Origin: Flavobacteriales bacterium
GTDB taxonomy: Bacteria; Bacteroidota; Bacteroidia; Flavobacteriales_F; PHOS-HE28
NCBI GenBank assembly: GCA_016712535.1
Contig: JADJQW010000003.1
Location: 62,001 to 126,000, forward strand
Reading direction: 5' to 3'
DNA: 64,000 bases
The number at the start of each line of letters is the position of its first letter. Positions within the stretch are counted from its first letter, which is position 1. The notes under the pieces were generated by a model, which saw nothing but the letters and a program-made list of their open reading frames with translations, was not told where the DNA came from and did not search any database. The position numbers and the translations under genes are program-made. Below are positions 1 to 6,996 of this stretch, in pieces.

Positions 1-192
1 TACCATGTGGTGTACGCTCTCATCAAGACCGTCGTGTTCGCCTTCCTCATCGCCACGGTGAGCGCCTACCAGGGCTACTATACTCGCGGCGGCACCCGCG
101 AGGTGGGGGTTAGCAGCACGCGCGCGGTGGTGTTCAGCAGCATGGCCATCCTGTTGGCCAACCTCATCCTCACGCAGATGCTGCTGCTATGA
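1..192 (+). CDS. MlaE-family ABC transporter permease, C-terminal part
   Basis: This is the 3' end of a gene that begins before the window; the frame is open to base 1. The visible 64 residues contain two hydrophobic helices separated by a conserved loop with YQGYYTRGGTREVG, which is typical of the C-terminal part of MlaE/Ttg2B permeases. Such permeases form the inner-membrane channel of phospholipid transporters that move lipids between the inner and outer membranes. The stop codon overlaps the ATG of the next gene (ATGA), so permease and ATPase are probably translationally coupled. The family call is good. Whether the transporter works in the retrograde or anterograde direction cannot be told, and no MlaD-like gene is in view. 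Confidence 0.85.
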   Translation, partial: YHVVYALIKTVVFAFLIATVSAYQGYYTRGGTREVGVSSTRAVVFSSMAILLANLILTQMLLL

Positions 193-947
193 TCACGGTC
201 GAAGGACTCGGCAAGCGGTTCGGCAGCGTGCAGGTGCTCGAGGGCATCGATGCGGAGTTCCGGAAAGGGAAGGTCAACCAGGTCATTGGCCGCAGTGGCT
301 CGGGTAAGAGCGTGCTGGCAAAGTGCATGGTGGGGCTGCACAGGCCTGAAGAAGGACGCGTGCTCTATGAAGGGCGGTCCTTCCACGACATGGAGCCCGA
401 GGAGAAGCGCCTGATCCGCCAGCGCATCGGCATGCTCTTCCAGGGCTCCGCGCTCTTCGATAGCCTTTCAGTGATCGAGAACGTGATGTTCCCGCTGCGC
501 ATGTTCGGCACCATGCCGAAGGGAGAGATGGAGGATCGCGCCCACAGCTGCCTGAAGCGCGTGAGCATCATCGACAAGGATGCGCTCTACCCGGCGGAGC
601 TGAGCGGCGGCATGCAGAAGCGCGTGGGCATCGCCCGGGCCATCGCCATGGAGCCGCAATACCTCTTCTGCGACGAGCCCAACAGCGGTCTTGACCCGCA
701 GACCAGCATCGTCATCGACGACCTGATCAAGGCCATCACCGAGGAGACCGGCATCACCACCGTGGTGATCACGCACGACATGAACAGCGTGATGGAGACC
801 GGGGAGCACATCCTCTTCATCCACAAGGGGCGCAAATGGTGGGAGGGCAGCCGGGAAGAGCTTCTGAACAGCGACAACAAGGAACTCAACGAGTTCGTCT
901 TCGCGGGCAGCCTCATGCGGCAGGTGAAGAAGGCAATGGGCGGCTGA
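189..947 (+). CDS. MlaF-type ABC transporter ATP-binding protein
   Basis: A 252-residue ATPase with all hallmarks of an ABC nucleotide-binding domain: Walker A GRSGSGKS at residues 34-41, signature LSGGMQKR near 138, Walker B ending in CDEP near 162 followed by NSGLDP as D-loop, and the switch His in VVITHD. The DEPNSGLDP form and the permease partner place it in the MlaF/Ttg2A group, which powers phospholipid transfer across the periplasm. It starts on the ATG that overlaps the permease stop by 4 nt. It is followed after 35 nt by a strong bidirectional terminator, so it is the last gene of its operon. Confidence 0.9.
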   Translation: MITVEGLGKRFGSVQVLEGIDAEFRKGKVNQVIGRSGSGKSVLAKCMVGLHRPEEGRVLYEGRSFHDMEPEEKRLIRQRIGMLFQGSALFDSLSVIENVMFPLRMFGTMPKGEMEDRAHSCLKRVSIIDKDALYPAELSGGMQKRVGIARAIAMEPQYLFCDEPNSGLDPQTSIVIDDLIKAITEETGITTVVITHDMNSVMETGEHILFIHKGRKWWEGSREELLNSDNKELNEFVFAGSLMRQVKKAMGG

Positions 948-981
948 TCCTGGGTGGCCTGATCGCCCCAATGAGAAGAAG

Positions 982-1011
982 AAGCCCCCGATGCGATCGC
1001 ATCGGGGGCTT
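982..1011. terminator. Bidirectional intrinsic terminator between convergent genes
   Basis: This is a perfect 30-base palindrome (15-bp arms, AAGCCCCCGATGCGA and its complement) lying between the convergent ends of the MlaF-type ATPase (947) and the T9SS cargo gene (1031). A-rich sequence (GAAGAAG) precedes it on the plus strand. The shape fits an intrinsic terminator that serves both directions, although the T-tract is weak on each side. Confidence 0.75.
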
Positions 1012-1030
1012 CCCTGTACTGGACTATCCC

Positions 1031-2905
1031 TTACTTCAGCGTCACGCGCTGCGCAGTGCTGGCCTTGCCGTCGCTCACGCGCACGGTGTACACGCCAGCG
1101 GCTTCTCCACGAAGGTCAAGGGTGGAGCTGCCGGTGGTGCGGGTATTCAGCACCTCGCGGCCCAGCATGTCCGTGACCTGGATGGTGAAGCTGCCGCCCT
1201 GCTCCGCACGGAACTGCAGCAAGCCATCGGTGCTGGGGTTCGGGAAGATGCTGATGCCAGCGAGCTCGTCGGCTTCGTCGATGCCGATCGAGGAGTTCAT
1301 GGCCAAGCGGATGTGGTAAGCATTACCGTTGGTGTACACCTGATCCTGCGGAATCTCGATGCCAGCGGCCAGGCCGGGCTGGGGAACAGTGAGGTCATCA
1401 ATGACGCGCATGTTGGTGGCCCCACCGCTGCTGTACATCTTGATGCCGACGAAGTAACCTCCGGGCTGGATATTGTACGGGCTGTCGAAAATCACCGTCA
1501 CCTTGCCATCGGCGATGTGCGCGGCAGTGATCTCGGTCACATCCTGGTTCTCGTAGAGGGGTGCCTCCAATTGGCCGGAAGCGTTGAGCAACGTGTCCCA
1601 AACAGCAGGGAAGAAGTAAGCGCCCTCTTGTGAAGCGTTGGTGATGCCGATCTCCAAACCATAGACGGTGGTGGCCGTGGCGATCTCATAGTAGTTGAAG
1701 ACCACCAGGCCATCAGCGGCATCCTCGAAGCTGTTGGTGCCAACGGAGGTCAGCGATTGGTAGCCGGCAGGGTGGTTGCCGATGCCATCCAGCGAGTACC
1801 AATCGTTGTTCACTTCGAAGTTGCGCAGATAGGTGTTGTTGTCCGTGTCGTCCTCCTGCGGGGTCTCCGTAGCGGCAAGCCCGAAGGTCGCGTTGTAAGT
1901 GCCGACACCCATGGCGCCCGGCAACGTGAAGCTCTCATCCCAAAGCCCAGCCTCACCGCTTGCAAGGTTCACAGGGCTGCTGGTGCTCAGGAAGGGTGTC
2001 GGGCCGGTGACGTTCATTGCCACGGTGGCGTTGGTCACGGCATTCACACCGAAGTTGAAGTACTCGCCACCGATCTGCATCGTGGGGTTCAACTGGTTCT
2101 GCGGGATGCGGCCATACTCCTCGCCGTTGCCGGTGTGGCTCAAGAAACCGCTCTCCATCACCAAATCGTAAGGGGGCTGGTCCATCACCTTGAAGTCATC
2201 GACGTACCATGCGTAACCCCAGATGCCGACAAAGAGCAGGCGCACCCATACCTGCGGCTGATCGCCAGCGGCGTCGGAGATGTTGATGCGGCGCAGCGTA
2301 GGATTGCCCGGAGAAACGCCCTGCGTGAGTTCACCAGGCTCGAACACGTAGAACACGTTGTTGAAGGCGCTGATGTCCGTGGTCGGCTCGAGCGTGGTTG
2401 GCCAATCGGTGTTGTTGGTGCTCACAACCAGATAGGTCTGCTCATTATTGAAGCGGCGGTACTGCGTTTGGAACTCCACGATCACGTTGGGGTAACCGAC
2501 GGTGCTGAAGGAGTTGGCTGTGGTCAGGTTCGCACGCTCCAGATTCGCGGTGTTGTTGTTGCCGCCATCGGAGTTCACCATGGCGTAGCCATTGTCTGCA
2601 GTGGGGCTTTGGATCGCCGGGGTACCGTATTGGCCCGTTGAGACCAGGCCGGTGCCGATCTGCCATTCTACCGGGCTTGGAATCGTGCCCGCGTGATTGG
2701 TGCTGGTTGCCCAATCGCTGGCGTTGGAGAAATCGCTCTCCCAAAGGATGGTACTGCGCGCGCCACCCAGAAGCGGTCCCACCTGCACGGCAGGATCAAG
2801 AGAGGGCTTGGCGGTGAAGCGAGGGCCTTGGTAGGCCGTTTTCTGCGCGCTCACGGTGCCGGCAACGGCTACGCTGAGCAGCAGGGTCGAGTAGATCTTC
2901 TTCAT
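1031..2905 (-). CDS. T9SS-exported adhesin-like protein with type A sorting domain
   Basis: A 624-residue secreted protein. It begins with a clear signal peptide (MKKIYSTLLLSVAVAGTVSA, cleavage near residue 20). Residues about 50-240 look like a jelly-roll/MAM or cleaved-adhesin type domain, starting with ILWESDFSNA and ending with WYVDDFKVMD. A region resembling CARDB-type Ig repeats follows. The last 75 residues (ISIFPNPSTDGLLQF to the end, with DMLGREV and AAGVYTVRV) form a T9SS type A sorting domain, so the protein should cross the outer membrane by T9SS and be released or anchored at the surface. The substrate is unknown. It shares its architecture with the next two genes upstream, which suggests local duplication. 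Confidence 0.88.
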   Translation of the reverse strand: MKKIYSTLLLSVAVAGTVSAQKTAYQGPRFTAKPSLDPAVQVGPLLGGARSTILWESDFSNASDWATSTNHAGTIPSPVEWQIGTGLVSTGQYGTPAIQSPTADNGYAMVNSDGGNNNTANLERANLTTANSFSTVGYPNVIVEFQTQYRRFNNEQTYLVVSTNNTDWPTTLEPTTDISAFNNVFYVFEPGELTQGVSPGNPTLRRINISDAAGDQPQVWVRLLFVGIWGYAWYVDDFKVMDQPPYDLVMESGFLSHTGNGEEYGRIPQNQLNPTMQIGGEYFNFGVNAVTNATVAMNVTGPTPFLSTSSPVNLASGEAGLWDESFTLPGAMGVGTYNATFGLAATETPQEDDTDNNTYLRNFEVNNDWYSLDGIGNHPAGYQSLTSVGTNSFEDAADGLVVFNYYEIATATTVYGLEIGITNASQEGAYFFPAVWDTLLNASGQLEAPLYENQDVTEITAAHIADGKVTVIFDSPYNIQPGGYFVGIKMYSSGGATNMRVIDDLTVPQPGLAAGIEIPQDQVYTNGNAYHIRLAMNSSIGIDEADELAGISIFPNPSTDGLLQFRAEQGGSFTIQVTDMLGREVLNTRTTGSSTLDLRGEAAGVYTVRVSDGKASTAQRVTLK

Positions 2906-2942
2906 CGTTTTAGGTTTTCGGGATCCACGAGGGGTTAGGGTG

Positions 2943-2972
2943 CAAAGAAACCACGCGTCACCTCATTTCCAA
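2943..2972 (-). promoter_or_regulatory. Probable Bacteroidota-type promoter for the cargo gene ending at 1031
   Basis: Read on the minus strand, TTG (2972-2970) is followed after exactly 19 nt by TTTCTTTG (2950-2943). This matches the Bacteroidota -33 TTG / 19-nt spacer / -7 TAnnTTTG layout with one mismatch in the -7 box. The start codon lies 37 nt downstream. Confidence 0.45.
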
Positions 2973-3118
2973 GGGATGGAACGGGTCACTTCGCCTGCCA
3001 ATCTTGCTAGGCCGAGCAAGGCGGGTTTCAGGGCTACGAAGCCTTGTGTGACCAGCGGCGGATCAAGGCGCTCGCATCCCGAAGGTTGTGGTGTGCGGTT
3101 CAAGGAGGGATGAAATGA

Positions 3119-3144
3119 AGAGGGGCGCCGCAAGGCGCCCCTCT
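3119..3144 (-). terminator. Intrinsic terminator downstream of the 3166-5076 cargo gene
   Basis: An 11-bp perfect stem (AGAGGGGCGCC and its complement) closes a 4-nt GCAA loop. It starts 21 bases past the stop codon of the minus-strand cargo gene. On that strand a short T-containing run (CTTCATTTC) follows the stem. The hairpin separates this gene from the next cargo gene, so the two are probably transcribed separately. Confidence 0.7.
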
Positions 3145-3165
3145 CGTGGAATCAGATCCGAAGGC

Positions 3166-5076
3166 CTAGCGCTCTACGCTCAGGCGCTTGGTCAGGGTCA
3201 CATCGCCGGCGCGCAGGGTGTAGAGGTACAGGCCCTCGGTGAGGTCCTGCGTGCTCAACTGGCTGCGGTAGCTGCCTGCAGGGCGGAAACCCTCTGCAAT
3301 GCGCTTCACCAGCTTTCCGCTCACATCGTGCAGCTCGATGACCACGCTGGCGCCTTTATCCAAGGTGTAAGGGATCACCGTGCTGTTGCGGCTGGGGTTC
3401 GGGATGTTCTGACCCAGTCCAACGCCCGCAGAGGAAGTGAAATCACCCACGCTGGCGGTCGGATCGAAGCTCATGCGCACCATCGGGGTGGTGGTGGTGT
3501 AGAACCAATCCTCGCCCTGGGTGGGGCTGATGTAGTAGATGAAGCTGGTCTGCTCCTCGCTGTTGCCGTTGTTCCCGATGCGGATGTTGCCGTAGCAGTG
3601 CACGGTGAGCATGTAATCCATCTGGGCATCGAGTGCCACGGGCGGGTTGAAATTGATGTTGGTGAAGTTGCTGCTGCCGTTGCCGCCGAGCATCGACTGC
3701 GCTACCACGACCTCCTCGCTGGTAGCGATGATCGGGAAGTCGGCCTGGCTCACGTCACGAAGCTCGGCCGTGATGATGGCGCCGATCTCGGAACCCGTGT
3801 TCAGGGCCACACGGGCGGCGTACAGGTTGGTTGCATTGGCAATGTAGAAGGTGTTGCCCAGGATCAGCACGCTGCCGTCGCCAGCGCCATCCTCGAAGCT
3901 GGTGATGGTCCCAAGGTCACGCGCGTAATCGTACTGGCTCACGCCGAAGCTGGCAGAACCGGTGTTGTCAGCAGGGGTCAGGTCCGGGTTGGTGGCGGAG
4001 ATGGCGAAGGCCACGTCGTAAGTGCCGACCTCAGCGGGCGGAGTGAATGAAGGATTCACCCAGACCTTCTGCTCGGCAGGGCAGAGCGGGAAAGTGCCGA
4101 GGCTCTGGTCCTGGTTGAGCACCGTAGTGCCGCTGCGCGTCACCGTGAAGTTCGCCACGGTGCCGTCCTGCGGGATGGTGCTGTTGTTGAGCACGGTCAT
4201 GTTCAAAGGCACAGGGCGAAGCTGGTTGAAGGGGAACAGGGAATAGCGGAGCGAATCGTAGGTCGCGGCCAGGTCGAGGTCAAAAGCGCTGGCAGAGGCG
4301 CTTACCACGCGAAGGTCGGCGTCGTAGAGCTCCACGATCTTCACGTCGTCCACCTGCCACTGGTAATGGCTGGTGCCCATATCGCCGTCGTGGCGGAAGC
4401 GGATCTTCACGCTGCTCGGGTTGCCTTCGATGGCGCAGCTCAGGTTCACCTTGCGAGTCTGGGTGGGGCTCACCGCGTTCACGGCGATATCAGCGCTCAC
4501 CGCGAACCGATTGGGCCAGGTGGCGCCGCCATCCGTGCTCACTTCCACATAATGCGGTGCATTATCGCAGCAGTAACGCAGGCGCTGCTGGAATTGGAGT
4601 TCCACGTAAGGCGTGGCGCTCAGATCGAGAACGGGCGATTCCAAGCTGCCTTCCCATGCGGTGAACTGGTCTGTTGGCAGCGCGGTTGGGGTGTTACCCA
4701 CCCAAGTGCAGTTGGCGCTGTCGCTGTTGAACATCATGAAGCCGTTGGCAGCCGTGGTGCTCTGGATGATCTGCGTGACCCCAGTGTAAGCGCCCAGCGG
4801 ACCCGTGGTCTTGCGGCGCCAGATCGCGCCGTTGGGGCCGCTAACGGTCCAGGCGCCGACTCCATTATTGCCGTCCAGCCCGTTGGCGAAGTCCTCGCTC
4901 CAGATCACGTCACCGCCGTCGCGGCTGTCGTTCTCCTGGGCAGGAATGGATTGAATGTGATCGCGAGAGGGCGTCGCGGCGCGGAAATCCTTGCGGGCCG
5001 GTACGCTGTTCGCCCATTGGGCCATAGCGCCGCCAGCAACCAGCAAGGCAGGGAGCAGGAAGTAACGTTGGTTCAT
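3166..5076 (-). CDS. T9SS-exported adhesin-like protein, second of three in tandem
   Basis: A 636-residue secreted protein. The start was set at the ATG giving MNQRYFLLPALLVAGGAMAQ, a good signal peptide; the frame is open a little further upstream but without signal-like sequence. A jelly-roll/MAM-like module runs from VIWSEDFANG to YQWQVDDVKIVELYD (about residues 55-250), with the phrase YVEVSTDGGATW typical of cleaved-adhesin domains. An Ig/CARDB-like region with DVAFAISATNPD follows. The C-terminus (GLGQNIPNPSRNSTVIPYTL, then DVSGKLVKRI and GLYLYTLRAGD) is a T9SS type A sorting domain. It has the same domain order as the flanking cargo genes. Ligand and role are unknown. Confidence 0.88.
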   Translation of the reverse strand: MNQRYFLLPALLVAGGAMAQWANSVPARKDFRAATPSRDHIQSIPAQENDSRDGGDVIWSEDFANGLDGNNGVGAWTVSGPNGAIWRRKTTGPLGAYTGVTQIIQSTTAANGFMMFNSDSANCTWVGNTPTALPTDQFTAWEGSLESPVLDLSATPYVELQFQQRLRYCCDNAPHYVEVSTDGGATWPNRFAVSADIAVNAVSPTQTRKVNLSCAIEGNPSSVKIRFRHDGDMGTSHYQWQVDDVKIVELYDADLRVVSASASAFDLDLAATYDSLRYSLFPFNQLRPVPLNMTVLNNSTIPQDGTVANFTVTRSGTTVLNQDQSLGTFPLCPAEQKVWVNPSFTPPAEVGTYDVAFAISATNPDLTPADNTGSASFGVSQYDYARDLGTITSFEDGAGDGSVLILGNTFYIANATNLYAARVALNTGSEIGAIITAELRDVSQADFPIIATSEEVVVAQSMLGGNGSSNFTNINFNPPVALDAQMDYMLTVHCYGNIRIGNNGNSEEQTSFIYYISPTQGEDWFYTTTTPMVRMSFDPTASVGDFTSSAGVGLGQNIPNPSRNSTVIPYTLDKGASVVIELHDVSGKLVKRIAEGFRPAGSYRSQLSTQDLTEGLYLYTLRAGDVTLTKRLSVER

Positions 5077-5229
5077 GATTTTGTTGGGTTTTCTGGTCCG
5101 AAGGGGCACGAAGCTAAGGACTGTCGGCAAAAGACACGATAGGGGCGTGTTGCGTTGTTCGATGAATCGTCATGGCCGAGTTACGGCAGGTATGGCGCAA
5201 GGACCGGCTGGAAGCGACGGACGCGCGGC

Positions 5230-6996
5230 TTAGCGGGCAACGACCATTTTCAGGCCGGTGACCAGCTGGCCTTCCTCAATCTGGAGCATGTAGGCGCCGT
5301 TGGCCAAGGGCGAAAGGTCGAGCCCAATGGACTGCGCTCCTTTCTGAATAGCGCCCAATTCCTCCCGGAGCAGCTCGCGGCCCGCAGCATCGCGAACAAC
5401 CACGCGGGCCTGGCCAGAACCACTGAAGGCATGCTCAACAACGGCGCGGTCATGAACGGGCATGGGGTAGATGCGCGATCCGGGCGCCGTCGAAGGCCTG
5501 TACGCCACCCCCACGCCATAATCGCTGAGGTGCAATCGCACCATGGGCATGGCGGTGAGCCAATCGATATCGAAGGTGAGGCCCTCCATGAAGGCGGCTG
5601 CCCCGATTGGTCCGGTGCCACTGGTGAGCACGCCCACGGATCCGGAGCCTACGAGGCGTTGCAGACCAGCGAAGTGATCGGCAGCAGAAAGCACTGGGGG
5701 CGTTGGGAACGGCAGGTACAAAGGCAGTCCTAGCAATGCGGCCTCGATGTCTGCCGGGCTTATGGCGTGCCTCAATGTGGTGTCGATGAAGGAGAAGTTG
5801 CCGTCCATGAGGATGCCGCGCACCTCCTGGCCCACCTGAGAATTCGGATCGATCACAGCGCTGATTCCACGGGCGGTGCTGCCTTCGTTCACCAATTCGA
5901 AGCGCAAGGCCGCTATGAAGCCCTCGTTGCTGCGCGCTGCACCTTCCACGACACCAGCATCAATCGCCATGGCGCCGTAGCCATCGTCCCAGCCCGGGCC
6001 GGTGATCGTGATGGTTGCCACGGACTGATTGTCGTTCGGGTCCTCCTCGCCAGTAGGCGAATTCGCGACGGCCGTATAAGTCACTTCACCCAATGCATCC
6101 GGCGCCCAATCGGTTTGAACGAACACCGTGATGCGTTCCCCGCTCAGCAAGGTGTCGATGGTTGCGGACTGGAACGGGCCATGGTCTGTGCCATTCTGCT
6201 GCGCCGTCACGGTGACCAAAGCGTTGTACAGCGGGGCGCTCCCTACGTTATGCAGGTCAGCAGAAACGGACAGTGGCCTGGATTGCTCCAAGGGGAGCAA
6301 GCGGTAACCGACCCCGTTCCCGCCTGTCGTGAAGGGCGAAACGGATTCATCGCCGATGCGGACTTTCGTCACTGCCAAGTCATGGACAAGGGTTTCCCGG
6401 ATGCAGAGGTCGTCCACTGCGAAGCCGCTTGCCCAAGCGCCGCTATCGCTCCAGCGGAAGCGCAGCTGAAGGGTGCTGATGCCTCCGAGCAGGTTCATGC
6501 TGAAGGTGAGCCGCTGCCAGCCTGGACCGGCGGGAATCAGCTCGAAAGGCTGCCAATCCGTGCCGTTGATGCTGAAGTCGATCCATGCTTCGCCGCCGCC
6601 GAGGGCTTGCGTGTGGTGCACACGGAGGTCCAGTGCTGCATTGAAGATGCCGGAGAGGTCGATCACGGGCGTGGCCAGCACCGCGCTGTCGAGGTCGCAA
6701 TTGCAGGGTGGCGCATCGTCGTTGGCCATGGCGAAGCGATTGCCCACGGGCATGTCCGCCACATCGAAATAGCCATTCGCATCCGCGTCAGTCGACGTGC
6801 CCGCGATGAAGGCCGGGACGAATTCGCCGAGGCCGCTGCCGGTGGAAGTCTGCCGCTCGACCTGATTCGTGCTCCAATCCGCAGGAATGCCCAGCTCGAA
6901 ATCCTCGCCCCAGAAGCAGGTGGATTGGCGCGATTGCGCGAAAGCGGTTTGCCCGAGCACCAGCGCCGCGAAGGGCAGAATGATCAGGTTCCGCAT
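5230..6996 (-). CDS. T9SS-exported adhesin-like protein, third of three, coupled to gcvP
   Basis: A 588-residue secreted protein with signal peptide MRNLIILPFAALVLGQTAFA. An N-terminal jelly-roll/MAM-like module (FWGEDFELGIPADW through SGFAVDDLCIRE, about residues 28-205) contains FSINGTDWQPFELIPAGPGW. A CARDB-like Ig segment with VFVQTDWAPDALGEVTY follows. The C-terminal approximately 80 residues (RIYPMPVHDRAVVEH, DAAGRELLREEL, ANGAYMLQIEEG) look like a T9SS type A sorting domain, slightly divergent because PMP replaces the usual PNP. Its ATG shares one base with the gcvP stop (TGATG), so it is probably translated from the gcvP transcript, an unexpected partner for a metabolic gene. Confidence 0.82.
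   Translation of the reverse strand: MRNLIILPFAALVLGQTAFAQSRQSTCFWGEDFELGIPADWSTNQVERQTSTGSGLGEFVPAFIAGTSTDADANGYFDVADMPVGNRFAMANDDAPPCNCDLDSAVLATPVIDLSGIFNAALDLRVHHTQALGGGEAWIDFSINGTDWQPFELIPAGPGWQRLTFSMNLLGGISTLQLRFRWSDSGAWASGFAVDDLCIRETLVHDLAVTKVRIGDESVSPFTTGGNGVGYRLLPLEQSRPLSVSADLHNVGSAPLYNALVTVTAQQNGTDHGPFQSATIDTLLSGERITVFVQTDWAPDALGEVTYTAVANSPTGEEDPNDNQSVATITITGPGWDDGYGAMAIDAGVVEGAARSNEGFIAALRFELVNEGSTARGISAVIDPNSQVGQEVRGILMDGNFSFIDTTLRHAISPADIEAALLGLPLYLPFPTPPVLSAADHFAGLQRLVGSGSVGVLTSGTGPIGAAAFMEGLTFDIDWLTAMPMVRLHLSDYGVGVAYRPSTAPGSRIYPMPVHDRAVVEHAFSGSGQARVVVRDAAGRELLREELGAIQKGAQSIGLDLSPLANGAYMLQIEEGQLVTGLKMVVAR

Noticed and set aside
3003..3020. Short inverted repeat CTTGCT-AGGCCG-AGCAAG in the spacer between two cargo genes
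   Set aside because: The arms are only 6 bp and are not followed by a T-tract; a better terminator lies at 3119-3144.
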